A DNA stretch of 64,000 nt from Aldehydirespirator sp965248735 (GTDB lineage: Bacteria > Actinomycetota > Acidimicrobiia > Acidimicrobiales > Aldehydirespiratoraceae): the NCBI GenBank assembly GCA_965248735.1, contig OZ252146.1, forward strand, positions 3,348,001 through 3,412,000. Reading direction: 5' to 3'. The position numbers and the translations under genes are program-made. The notes below the pieces were generated by a model. It made no database searches. It was given only the letters and a program-made list of their open reading frames with translations, and was not told the DNA's origin. Of this stretch, positions 17,114-25,187 are shown piece by piece; the first letter of the stretch is position 1, and each line of letters starts with the position of its first letter.

Positions 17114-18100
17114 TCAGACGTTGGCCATGATCTTGTGGGCGAACAGGTCGATCTGGGCCGGATCGTCGGTCAGCGGGTTGATGATCAGATGGTCGATGCC
17201 TGCCGCGGCCAGGGCCCGGATGCGGGCAGTCATCTCGTCGATGGTGCCGAACAGGTAGGCGTTCTGGAGGTCGTCGTCGGAGCGCTTGACGTCCATCACC
17301 GTCCGGTAGGCGGCGAGCTGCTCGACGATCACCTTGTCGCGGTCGGCTGAATCGACGATGTGGAGCCACTGGGCGTGCGACATCGTGAACCCGCTCATGT
17401 CCCGCCTCGCCCCCAGGTAGTTGCGCACCGAGGCGATGTCGTCGGCGACGATCTCGGCGCTGGTGCCGCTCGAGCGGCAGATCCAGCCGTCGTGGTGGCC
17501 TATGCGGGCCAGCACGGCCGGAGCCATGTTCGGCGTGTCGACGTTGTCGACCACATGAACCTGCGAGCCGCCGCCGATCCAGATGGGAATGGGACGGGCG
17601 GGCCGCGGGTAGAGGGTCGTTCCGTCGGCGACGCGGTAGTAATCGCCCTGGAAGCTCACCTCATCGGTGCTGAGCAGCAGCCTGATGAGCTTGAGGGCTT
17701 CGTCGGTGCGACGACCCCGCTCGCGCCGCGCCACCCCCACCGACGCGAACTCCATGTCGTCGTGGCCGGTGCCGATCCCCAGCACTACCCGACCTCCGCC
17801 CGAGAGGCTGTCGAGGCTGGCCACCTCCTTGGCGATGATGGTGGGATGGCGGAACGGCGCGCACAGGATGGCGGTGCCGAGACGGATCTGATCGGTGGCG
17901 CCCGCGGCCACCGCCAGCGTGATCATGGGGTCCTGCCAGGCCACCGAGTACACGTTGGGGGCGACCAGGAGGTGGTCGATCACCCAGAGCCCCGCAAAGC
18001 CTGCCTCCTCCACCTTGGCGAAGTACGGCACCAGCGTCCTAGCCGACGCCGCAGTCGTCAGCGGTCCGGCGTAGGACGGCACCCGCCAGCCGAAGTCCAT
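17114..18100 (-). CDS. LLM-class (luciferase-like) flavin-dependent oxidoreductase
   Basis: 328 residues with the bacterial-luciferase TIM-barrel signature: EEAGFAGLWVIDHLLVAPN, IRLGTAILCAPFRHP, SLDSLSGGGRVVLGIGTGHD and PRPARPIPIWIGGGS. Members use FMN or F420 and carry out monooxygenation or hydride transfer. Placement between the permease and the enamidase suggests it oxidises the imported ring before hydrolysis, as RutA-type enzymes do in pyrimidine use; this is inference from context. It is spaced 34 bases from the permease and 74 from the enamidase. Confidence 0.9.
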   Translation of the reverse strand: MDFGWRVPSYAGPLTTAASARTLVPYFAKVEEAGFAGLWVIDHLLVAPNVYSVAWQDPMITLAVAAGATDQIRLGTAILCAPFRHPTIIAKEVASLDSLSGGGRVVLGIGTGHDDMEFASVGVARRERGRRTDEALKLIRLLLSTDEVSFQGDYYRVADGTTLYPRPARPIPIWIGGGSQVHVVDNVDTPNMAPAVLARIGHHDGWICRSSGTSAEIVADDIASVRNYLGARRDMSGFTMSHAQWLHIVDSADRDKVIVEQLAAYRTVMDVKRSDDDLQNAYLFGTIDEMTARIRALAAAGIDHLIINPLTDDPAQIDLFAHKIMANV

Positions 18101-18134
18101 CAGGCTCCTGCTCCCGCAGGTGTGTCCATCGGCC

Positions 18135-18950
18135 TCACACCGACACGCCCGCCGCCCGCATCTCGGCGCCCACCGAGCCGTAGAGGCGGCGCATCACAAG
18201 GCGGTACACGAGGCCGTGGATCTTGTCGAGGAGCAGCCCCAGCGCCGTCAGTTGCACGAACGCAACGAACATCAGCTCGGTGTCCAGCGTTCCCTGAGAC
18301 ACGATGATCAGGGCGCCGAGGCCCTTGTTGGCCCCCACATACTCGGCCACCACTGCGCCCACCAGCGCCAGCATCAGCGCGACACGCAGCCCGCTGAACA
18401 CCGCCGGCACGGCGTGCAGGGCCCTGCACTTGGTGAGGGTCGTCCAGCGGGAGGCTCTCAGCGCCCGGAACAGCTCCAGCATCTCAGCCGGTGCGGTGGT
18501 GAGGCCGAGGTAGGTGTTCTCCAGCAGCGGGAAGAAGGCGATCAGGGCGGCGATGATCACCTTGGGAGTCATTCCGAACCCGAACCAGATCACCAGGATC
18601 GGCGCCAGCGCGAACTTCGGCAGCGCCTGGGTGATGATGACGTAGGGCATGATCACGCGCCGCGCGATGCCGAACTCCGAGGCCAGAGTGCCCAGCCCGA
18701 TCCCTGCAACCCCGCCCAGCGCGAACCCCAGCACGATCTCCTGCACGGTGATCCATATGTGCGGGTTGGCCCGGCCCGAGGTCATGTAGTCGACGAGACG
18801 CTTCAAGACCTCCCACGGCTCCGGCAGGATCAGCGGGGAGTTGGTCCTGGCCCACAGGTGCCAGACCACCATCAGCACCACGGCCGACACCAGCACGAGC
18901 ACGCGGCCGATCCACGCCTCTGAGCGCAGTGCCTTCAGAAGCCGCCTCAC
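18135..18950 (-). CDS. ABC transporter permease, SsuC/TauC type
   Basis: 271 residues from the GTG at 18950 (VRRLLKALRSEAW). It has about six hydrophobic helices (VLVLVSAVVLMVVWHLW near the N-terminus) and the binding-protein-dependent transport signature around EYVGANKGLGALIIV. The family imports nitrate, sulfonates, taurine, thiamine precursors and aromatic or heterocyclic acids. A longer in-frame start would overlap the upstream ATPase gene and adds a Gly/Ser-rich unlikely N-terminus, so I prefer the GTG. Confidence 0.9.
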   Translation of the reverse strand: MRRLLKALRSEAWIGRVLVLVSAVVLMVVWHLWARTNSPLILPEPWEVLKRLVDYMTSGRANPHIWITVQEIVLGFALGGVAGIGLGTLASEFGIARRVIMPYVIITQALPKFALAPILVIWFGFGMTPKVIIAALIAFFPLLENTYLGLTTAPAEMLELFRALRASRWTTLTKCRALHAVPAVFSGLRVALMLALVGAVVAEYVGANKGLGALIIVSQGTLDTELMFVAFVQLTALGLLLDKIHGLVYRLVMRRLYGSVGAEMRAAGVSV

Positions 18951-18990
18951 GCCGGCCGTCCCTGTGCCGCAGCCCGACTCGCCCGCCGCC

Positions 18991-19773
18991 TCAATTGAGT
19001 TGCTCCCTGATCCTGGTGCGCAGAGCCCAGAACCGCTCATCTCCCTCGACGCCCTCGAAGGTGCGGGGCCTTGGCAGATCGACGTCGATCACGTCTTGGA
19101 CCGTTCCCGGACGCGCCGACATCACCATCACCCGGTCGGAGAGGAACAGTGCCTCGCCGATGTCGTGCGTGACGAACACCACGGTGGTCTGCGACTCGTG
19201 CCAGATGCGCAGGAGCTCCAGGTTCATCTGGTCGCGGGTCTGGGCGTCCAGGGCGCCGAAAGGCTCGTCCATCAGCAGGATCGACGGCTCCACGGCCAGG
19301 GCCCGGGCCACTGACACCCGCTGCTGCATACCTCCCGACAGCTCGCCCGGCCGGTGATGGAGATACTCCGACAGGCCGACCATGTCGAGCACTTCGAGCG
19401 CCTTGCGCCTGTCCTCATCGGTGGGTCGGCGCATGATCTCGAACGGCAGCATCACGTTGTCGAGCACCCTGCGCCACGGCAGCAGCACGGCCCTCTGGAA
19501 TACGTAGCCGATGCGACGGTCGGGTGCCCGCACGACCTCGCCGCCGATTCGAACCTCTCCGGCGGAGGCCGCGATGAGGCCGCCCACGCAGCGCAGCAGC
19601 GTGCTCTTGCCGCAGCCGCTCGGACCGACGATGCCTACGAACTCTCTGGGCGCTATGTCGAAGTCGATGCCCTCCAGCGCCGTGATGTCGCCCGCGTCGG
19701 ACGCGTAGGTCTTGGTGACGCCATCGATCTCGATGTGGCCGCGCCCCGGGGGTTCTGCGGTCGTTTGGTTCAC
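18991..19773 (-). CDS. ABC transporter ATPase, SsuB/TauB type
   Basis: 260 residues with Walker A GPSGCGKST, Q-loop YVFQRAVLLPW, signature LSGGMQQR, Walker B ILLMDEPFGALD and switch VTHD. It energises the neighbouring permease (41 bases downstream) and works with the lipoprotein encoded upstream. The late FEGVEGDERFWALRTRI tail is typical for nitrate/taurine-type ATPases. Confidence 0.95.
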   Translation of the reverse strand: MNQTTAEPPGRGHIEIDGVTKTYASDAGDITALEGIDFDIAPREFVGIVGPSGCGKSTLLRCVGGLIAASAGEVRIGGEVVRAPDRRIGYVFQRAVLLPWRRVLDNVMLPFEIMRRPTDEDRRKALEVLDMVGLSEYLHHRPGELSGGMQQRVSVARALAVEPSILLMDEPFGALDAQTRDQMNLELLRIWHESQTTVVFVTHDIGEALFLSDRVMVMSARPGTVQDVIDVDLPRPRTFEGVEGDERFWALRTRIREQLN

Positions 19774-19796
19774 GCTGTGCCGTCCTGCGCCCCGGC

Positions 19797-19851
19797 GGAC
19801 TGGGGGGTGCCCGCCGGACTAGAGGTGCCCGCCGAACTGGGGGAGCCCGCC
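19797..19851. repeat. Imperfect 18-19-bp tandem repeat (3 copies)
   Basis: Three degenerate copies of a unit like GGACTGGGGGGTGCCCGCC run through the 98-base gap between the binding-protein gene and the ATPase gene. G-rich tracts in each copy may slow transcription or form RNA structure between the highly expressed binding protein and the transporter genes. Confidence 0.6.
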
Positions 19852-19871
19852 GGGGCGTCAGGCTAATTGTC

Positions 19872-21095
19872 CTAGTTGTCGATGAACCGGTTGGAGATGA
19901 CCGCCGAGGCGTCGACCGAGTCCGGCAGGATTCCGAGTTCGGTGCCCTGGTCGGCCACGTCCTGGATGGTGGCCACATCGCACCAGCCCATGCCGTTGGC
20001 CGCGACGCCGGGGCCGTTGGTCTGCATGTCGATCCGGTAGTCGATCACAGCCAAGTTGCGGTCCATGTTGTCGGCGCCCACCGCGTAGCGGGAACCGATC
20101 TCGGCGGCAGCGTCCGGGTTCTCCTCGATCCAGAGCTTGGCCTTCACGAGAGCGTCGATGAACCGGCCGACGCCGGCCTCGTTCTCGGTGACCCAGCTGC
20201 GCTTGGAGAAATACACGTCGTTGGGGCCGGGAACCTGGTCGTACTGCCAGATCTCGTAGTCGCCGATCTGGTCTTCGGGGATGCCGCCGGCCTCGAGGAG
20301 GGCCCAGTTGATGGAGCCCCACGTCGACGCGGCCTGGGCCTGGCCGCCGAGCAGGGCCTCGCCGAACGCAATACCGGTGGCCGCGAAGGTCACGTCGTCC
20401 TCGGTGATCCCGTTGGCGGCGAGCAGCAGAGCGGCGTACCACTTGCTGGTCGACGCCTGCGAGGTGACCGCGACGGTCTTGCCCCTCAGGTCCTCGGGCC
20501 CGTCGATACCGGCCGCGGTGTTCACCAGCATGGTCATCCAGTTCTGCGTGTAGGGGCAGTAGATGCCCTCGAGATCCTCGCCCGCGAGCGTCGCGAAGAA
20601 CCCGGAGAACGGGTCGGCCATGGCGATGTCGGCATTGCCGGCCACGACCTGGCGCACCGCGTCGCCGGCACCGGCACCGGGAAGCTGCTCGAGAGTCACG
20701 CCCGCCTCGGCGAAGTAGCCGTTCTCCTCGGCCACATAGAGGTCGATGAAGTCGATGAACTTCCCACCGCCCCAAGTGACCAGGCGAATGTCGATCGGCT
20801 CGGGCGGGGTCGTGGGCTCTGGCTCCGGCTCGGGGGCCGGCTCAGGCTCCTCGGCGGGCTCGGGAGCCGGCTCAGGCTCCTCGGCGGGCTCGGGAGCCGG
20901 CTCAGGCTCCTCGGCGGGCTCGGGGGCCGGCTCGGGCTCGGGAGCCGGCTCGGGCTCTTCGGCAGGCGCAGGAGCCGGGGCTGCCGGCTCCGCGTCGTCC
21001 TCGCCGCAGGCAGTGAACAGCAGGGCCGCGGCCAACGGCACGGCCAGCCAGCGCAGCCACCCTAGACGTCTGATCCGATTGCTGGTCTCATTCAT
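19872..21095 (-). CDS. NMT1/THI5-like substrate-binding lipoprotein
   Basis: 407 residues from ATG 21095, preceded by GGAGGGAG. A signal peptide ends in the lipobox LLFTAC (GEDD follows), so it is a lipid-anchored extracytoplasmic binding protein. After a Glu-Pro-Ala-rich linker of about 60 residues comes the periplasmic-binding fold (IDIRLVTWGGGKFIDFIDLY, YVAEENGYFAEAGVTLEQL, GDAVRQVVAGNADIAMADP). This type feeds SsuB/SsuC-like transporters. The ligand is unknown; the downstream enamidase and flavin enzyme suggest a small N-containing ring compound. Confidence 0.92.
   Translation of the reverse strand: MNETSNRIRRLGWLRWLAVPLAAALLFTACGEDDAEPAAPAPAPAEEPEPAPEPEPAPEPAEEPEPAPEPAEEPEPAPEPAEEPEPAPEPEPEPTTPPEPIDIRLVTWGGGKFIDFIDLYVAEENGYFAEAGVTLEQLPGAGAGDAVRQVVAGNADIAMADPFSGFFATLAGEDLEGIYCPYTQNWMTMLVNTAAGIDGPEDLRGKTVAVTSQASTSKWYAALLLAANGITEDDVTFAATGIAFGEALLGGQAQAASTWGSINWALLEAGGIPEDQIGDYEIWQYDQVPGPNDVYFSKRSWVTENEAGVGRFIDALVKAKLWIEENPDAAAEIGSRYAVGADNMDRNLAVIDYRIDMQTNGPGVAANGMGWCDVATIQDVADQGTELGILPDSVDASAVISNRFIDN
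20821..20970. repeat. In-frame 30-bp tandem repeat encoding a Glu-Pro linker
   Basis: A 30-base unit (20851-20880, repeated at 20881-20910 and again with changes from 20911) encodes ten residues each (EEPEPAPEPA type). It forms the spacer between the lipid anchor and the binding domain. Copy number changes would alter linker length without breaking the frame. Confidence 0.9.
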
Positions 21096-21127
21096 GATGG
21101 TCTCCCTCCGTCTTGAGACGGACAAAC

Positions 21128-21156
21128 TCTATAGGAAATCATCAATCATATGTCAA
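21128..21156 (-). promoter_or_regulatory. Consensus sigma70 promoter of the binding-protein/ABC/enamidase operon
   Basis: On the minus strand a perfect -35 TTGACA (21156-21151), a 17-base spacer and a -10 TATAGA (21133-21128) point toward the lipoprotein gene at 21095. A 12-base inverted repeat (CGTCT-TG-AGACG, minus-strand leader, about 21110-21121) lies at the expected transcription start, and A+T-rich half-sites overlap the spacer; both are candidate sites for the divergent GntR regulator. Confidence 0.75.
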
Positions 21157-21184
21157 GTCCGCCGGCTAGTGGCATAATGTAGCG

Positions 21185-21859
21185 ATGACCTCGTTCATTA
21201 GGCCGAAGACCGCCCAGGAAGCGGTCCTGGCCGAGATCCGCCAGCAGCTCCTCGACGGCCGCCTCGCTCCGGGCGTCTCCATCCGGCCCGATTCGCTGGG
21301 CGAGGAACTCGGCGTGTCGGCAGTGCCGGTGCGCGAGGCGCTGCGGATCCTCGAAGGCGAGGGCCACGTCGATTACCGGCCCCACCGGGGCTATGTGGTG
21401 GCGACGCTCGATGTGGACGACCTCGTCGAGATATACCGGATCCGGGAGCTCCTCGAGACCGAGGCGGTGCGTCAGGCCATCCCGCGGCTGCGGGCCGACA
21501 TGGTGGCCCGTCTGCGCGAGATCGTCCGGGAGATGGACGAGGTGCACGACGACGTCATGTCCCTGACTGCGGTGAACCGGCGGTTCCACTTCACCGTGTT
21601 CGAGGCTGCGGACATGCCGCATCTGGTGCGTGTCCTGCGGATCCTGTGGGACTCCTCGGACCGCTACCGCCTGCGCTATCTGATGTCACCGGAGAATCGC
21701 CAGCTTGTGCACGAGCAGCATCAAAGAATGATGCGGGCGGTGGCCGACGGTGACGTCGAAGTGTTCATCGACGAGAGCCAGAGGCATCGGGCCCACGCCA
21801 TCGCAGCCCTCGCGGAAGCACTCAAGGTGGCAGGGATCGACGCCCAGCAGACGGCCTGA
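21185..21859 (+). CDS. GntR-family (FadR/FCD subfamily) transcriptional regulator
   Basis: 224 residues. The N-terminal winged helix (AVLAEIRQQLLDGRLAPG, LGEELGVSAVPVREALRILE, EGHVDYRPHRGYVV) is followed by an all-helical FCD effector domain (IYRIRELLETEAV, NRRFHFTVFEAAD, EQHQRMMRAVADGD) with the His/Asp metal-ligand pattern. It probably senses a carboxylate intermediate and controls the divergent operon. A -10-like CATAAT (21173-21178) lies 7 bases before the ATG, suggesting a leaderless mRNA. Confidence 0.93.
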   Translation: MTSFIRPKTAQEAVLAEIRQQLLDGRLAPGVSIRPDSLGEELGVSAVPVREALRILEGEGHVDYRPHRGYVVATLDVDDLVEIYRIRELLETEAVRQAIPRLRADMVARLREIVREMDEVHDDVMSLTAVNRRFHFTVFEAADMPHLVRVLRILWDSSDRYRLRYLMSPENRQLVHEQHQRMMRAVADGDVEVFIDESQRHRAHAIAALAEALKVAGIDAQQTA

Positions 21860-21870
21860 ACCCGCCGGGC

Positions 21871-22464
21871 TCAGCTCCGGGCCGCAGGCACCGCTTGGCT
21901 GTCGGCCCGGTCGAGGTCGCGGTCCCCTATCCGAGGGAAGGGCCTGCTGCGGCTCGCGCCGGCGATCGCCACGACTACCTCGTCGGCTCGGGGAGCGTCC
22001 GCGATCGCAGTCTGAGCGGTGTGATAGTGGGTCCGCCTCAGCATCTCTTCTTTGTGGACCATGGGCACGATGATCGGTGCGCCGGGGCCGGCCCGGGTGT
22101 TGGTGAACACCAGCGTGCTGGACGCGGCGACCCTGGCACGGATCGGATCGCCGAACATGAGGGTGTGGACCATGGCGTTGGCGTGCTCGATCTCACCGTC
22201 GACTCCCACTACCGAGGACTTCCCGTACGCCTCCACGCCATCGGGCGAGCCGAAGGCGTCCACGAGACGGTCAGCTAGGAGCGCGCCCAAGTTGTGGGCG
22301 AACCCGAGGACCTCGGAGTGCAGGTCCTCCACGAAGGGGCGGCCGACCCAGGGATTGCGCATGACGGCGGCCACGATCACGGTGGTCAGCGCCGGCTCGA
22401 CCGGGCGGCCCGCCTCTAGGCGGATCTCCTCGGTAGCAATGTGGATCTTGCGGATCTCGTTCAT
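21871..22464 (-). CDS. AA_synth (DUF1185) family protein
   Basis: 197 residues. The opening MNEIRKIHIATEEIRLEAGR, then PALTTVIVAAVMRNPWVGR, the VEAYGKSSVVGVDGEIEHA block and GDPIRARVAASSTLVFTNTR match the PF06684 'amino acid synthesis' family. Structures of this fold are known but the reaction is not established; such genes often sit beside amidases, transporters and GntR regulators in catabolic loci. It follows the TPP-enzyme gene on the same strand by 86 bases and converges on the GntR gene. Confidence 0.85.
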   Translation of the reverse strand: MNEIRKIHIATEEIRLEAGRPVEPALTTVIVAAVMRNPWVGRPFVEDLHSEVLGFAHNLGALLADRLVDAFGSPDGVEAYGKSSVVGVDGEIEHANAMVHTLMFGDPIRARVAASSTLVFTNTRAGPGAPIIVPMVHKEEMLRRTHYHTAQTAIADAPRADEVVVAIAGASRSRPFPRIGDRDLDRADSQAVPAARS

Positions 22465-22550
22465 GTGGCCTCCTCGCCAAGCGGGTTCTCCACGGCGTGT
22501 GGATCCCCAAGCGGACCGGGTCGTGACCGTGTGCCGCGGCACGGGGTCCG

Positions 22551-24215
22551 TTACCGGCCCATCAGGTCGATCTTGCGTTGCTCGATCTTGGTGCGCAGAG
22601 GCGGGAAGACCTCTTCCGGATCGATGGCGACCGCGAGGAGTGTCGGCCGTCTGTGCGACAGGGCCCACTCGAACGCGCCATCGATGTCGCTGGTGTCGCT
22701 GACCGTGCGGGCCTCGATGTCGAAGGCCCGCGCAACGGCAGCGAAGTCGATGGACCCGAGGCGCACGAAGTGGTCCTCGCCGTACATGGCCTCGGCTTGG
22801 TGGCGCAGGATGCCGAGGGCGCCGTCGACGAACACGACCGCCACTAGCGGCAGGTTCAGATCTCGAGCCACGGCCAGTTCGCCCATGGTGTGAACGAATC
22901 CCCCGTCTCCCGCTATCGCCACAACGGGGACTCCCTCCAGGGCGACGGCCGCTCCGATGGCGGCCGGCAGGCTGAAGCCCATGGCGTCGAACTCGCAGGA
23001 CTGCAGCAGGCCCTCCGGCCTGGTCACATCGAGCTGCTCGCAAACCCACAGTCGGTGATTGCCGATGTCAGCCGACACCACCATGTCGTCTGGTCCGCAT
23101 CGGTTGAGCGCGTCGATCACGGTGCCCGCGCTCAGGCCCCGGGCGGGGTCGTTCTGCGGCGCGGTGCGCCGAGGATCACCCGAGAACCACGGATCGCGGG
23201 GCTCTATGACGTCAATGAGAGCGGCTAGGACCTCGGCGACACTGGCCACGATGCCCTGGTCGACTCGATAGACGCGGTTTATCTGGGACGGATCGGCATC
23301 GATCTGCACAACCTGCGCTGCGGCGGTCATCAGGCTGGAGCGCCAGCCGTAAGTGGTCTGCTCGCCCAGCGCGCAGCCCGCGACGAGCACCAAGTCGGCA
23401 CCCGCGATGGCGTCGCGGGCGCTGACCGTGCCGTAGAAACCCAGCATGCCCACGCTGCGCGGATGGGTCGTGGGCATGCTGCCGATACCGGAGCGGCTCG
23501 TGGCCACGGGCGCTCCGAGCCGCTCGGCCAGCGCCATGAGAGCGGCGCTGCCGCCGCTTCGGAGCACGCCGTGGCCGGCCAGGATTGCCGGACGCTGCGA
23601 ATCCGCCAGGCGTCCTGCCAACTCGTCGATTGTCGAGCCTGGCGGGACTGGGGCTCCAGATGAGGCCACGGCCACGCGCTCGATGCGGTCGGCCCGCTCG
23701 GCCTGGAGGTTCTGGGGCAGGGCGATGTGGACCGGCCCGGGACGGCCCGATGCGGCGAGCTGCAGGCCTGTGGCCACGAGGTTGGGGATCTCGTCGACAG
23801 AGACGGCCTGCACGGAGCTCTTGCAGAACGGCCCGAACAGGCCCACGTTGTCGCAGTACTGCAGGATGTTGCGGTGCACGTAGCGTCTGTCGACCTGCGC
23901 GCTGAGCACCAGCAGAGGGATGGAGTCCGCCTGGGCGTTGGCGACCGCGGTGACAAGGTTCGTGGCGCCCGGTCCGGGCGCTCCGGACAGGACGACCCCA
24001 GGCCTGCCGCTGGCAAGCGCATAACCGGAGGCCATGTAGCCCGCGCCCTGCTCGTGGCGAGCGGCGACGATACGGGGCGAGCCCATGCGGCCCAGCTCAT
24101 GGTACGTGGGCAGGAAGTGACCCCCGGCCACGGTGAAGACGGCCTCGGCTCCGGTGTCATGCAGCGCCTGCGCGATCACGCGGCGACCCAGCCGCTCACC
24201 CGGGGCTTCAGACAT
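22551..24215 (-). CDS. Thiamine-diphosphate-dependent enzyme (acetolactate synthase/2-oxoacid decarboxylase family)
   Basis: 554 residues with the three-domain ThDP layout. The N-terminal Pyr domain holds the catalytic Glu in RHEQGAGYMASGYALASGR, the central domain begins near STIDELAGRLAD, and the C-terminal PP domain holds the GDGG...N cofactor motif (IAGDGGFVHTMGELAVARDL). The QSCEFDAMGFSLPAAIGAA block is typical. It could decarboxylate a 2-oxoacid or cleave an oxalyl-type thioester; specificity cannot be read from sequence. Likely the first gene of an operon with AA_synth. Confidence 0.92.
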   Translation of the reverse strand: MSEAPGERLGRRVIAQALHDTGAEAVFTVAGGHFLPTYHELGRMGSPRIVAARHEQGAGYMASGYALASGRPGVVLSGAPGPGATNLVTAVANAQADSIPLLVLSAQVDRRYVHRNILQYCDNVGLFGPFCKSSVQAVSVDEIPNLVATGLQLAASGRPGPVHIALPQNLQAERADRIERVAVASSGAPVPPGSTIDELAGRLADSQRPAILAGHGVLRSGGSAALMALAERLGAPVATSRSGIGSMPTTHPRSVGMLGFYGTVSARDAIAGADLVLVAGCALGEQTTYGWRSSLMTAAAQVVQIDADPSQINRVYRVDQGIVASVAEVLAALIDVIEPRDPWFSGDPRRTAPQNDPARGLSAGTVIDALNRCGPDDMVVSADIGNHRLWVCEQLDVTRPEGLLQSCEFDAMGFSLPAAIGAAVALEGVPVVAIAGDGGFVHTMGELAVARDLNLPLVAVVFVDGALGILRHQAEAMYGEDHFVRLGSIDFAAVARAFDIEARTVSDTSDIDGAFEWALSHRRPTLLAVAIDPEEVFPPLRTKIEQRKIDLMGR

Positions 24216-24358
24216 CGGATCTCCATTCCACAGCTATTGCAACATCATATAGTCGATCAAATACAAGAAGCCATAGGCATTTCGCCCTCCAGTGTCGCTC
24301 TCACGGCGCAGCAAGACCGGTACGGAGCAGGGGCCAACGGTCGCTACAATGCCACCGC

Positions 24359-24988
24359 ATGACACCCCCACCTCCTGCAACCTCCAATTCGAGTTCAGGT
24401 GCCCCGACTGTGGCCGTGACCATGGACGGGGTTGTCGCAAACTGGGTCAAGGGCCTGCGGTCCCACATCGCCACTCGCCACGGGGTCGCCGACGGGCAGT
24501 TGGCCCTAAACGTGTCGTGGGACCTCTCCGAATGGGACGTCGCCGACCCGGCCGGCGCCATCCGCGAGTTCCTGCTGTCACCGATGTCGGGGAGGCTCAA
24601 GCTCGTCGAGAGCGCAGAGGCCGGGATCGCCAGGCTGCAGTCCGCAGGCTTCAGGGTCGTCGCAGTCACCAGACGAGACCACCTGGTGGGCGACAATCCC
24701 GACGACCAGAGCCGGACCCGAGAGATCGCCCGTCAGTGGTTCGCCGGCCACCCGCAGCTGGGCATCGGCGGAGACGGCATCGTGTTCACCGAAGACCCGG
24801 TGGCGGTGGACGCCGACGTCTGGGTGGACGACGCACCACGCCGGGTGAAGCGGCTGGCGGAGGCCGCCAAGCCGGTGTGGCTGCTGCCCCAGCCGTGGAA
24901 CCGCTCGGTAATGCAGCACCAAGGTGTGAGCGTGCTGTTCGACGGTTGGGACTCGGTGGACGACCTGATCGCCGCGCACTCGGCCTGA
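24359..24988 (+). CDS. HAD-superfamily 5'(3')-nucleotidase-like protein lacking the nucleophile
   Basis: 209 residues. Motif I reads VAVTMDGVVANW where the 5'-nucleotidase-type family has DMDGVxAD, so the nucleophilic first Asp is replaced by Thr and the second Asp kept. Motif II is FRVVAVTRR (Thr kept) and the distal acidic motif is VDADVWVDDAPRR (DD kept). The fold is therefore intact but phosphotransfer by the usual route seems impossible; a binding or regulatory role, or a reassigned chemistry, is inferred. It is divergent from the TPP-enzyme gene. Confidence 0.75.
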   Translation: MTPPPPATSNSSSGAPTVAVTMDGVVANWVKGLRSHIATRHGVADGQLALNVSWDLSEWDVADPAGAIREFLLSPMSGRLKLVESAEAGIARLQSAGFRVVAVTRRDHLVGDNPDDQSRTREIARQWFAGHPQLGIGGDGIVFTEDPVAVDADVWVDDAPRRVKRLAEAAKPVWLLPQPWNRSVMQHQGVSVLFDGWDSVDDLIAAHSA

Positions 24989-25187
24989 CCTAGGCGGCGC
25001 GCCCTGCGGTGCGCCACTATCGCCCGCCGAATGCGCATGCGTCCGGTTCGCTTCGCGCCCCGGGACGGGGCGCCGGCTGAGCGGTGTCACACCTTCGGTG
25101 CATGCTCTCCGGCGAGCGCTCGACGCTCTCCTCGCAGCCCGGGACGACGGGCCGCCTTGCAGCCCCAAGGCGAAAGGCCCCCGTCCC

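Noticed and set aside
16233..18307. Long plus-strand open frames across the enamidase/LLM/permease operon
   Set aside because: Each is a mirror of a well-supported minus-strand gene and has no motif of its own.
13106..24215. Biosynthetic gene cluster for a natural product
   Set aside because: No core synthase (PKS, NRPS, terpene, RiPP) is present; the content is importers and hydrolases, which indicates catabolism.
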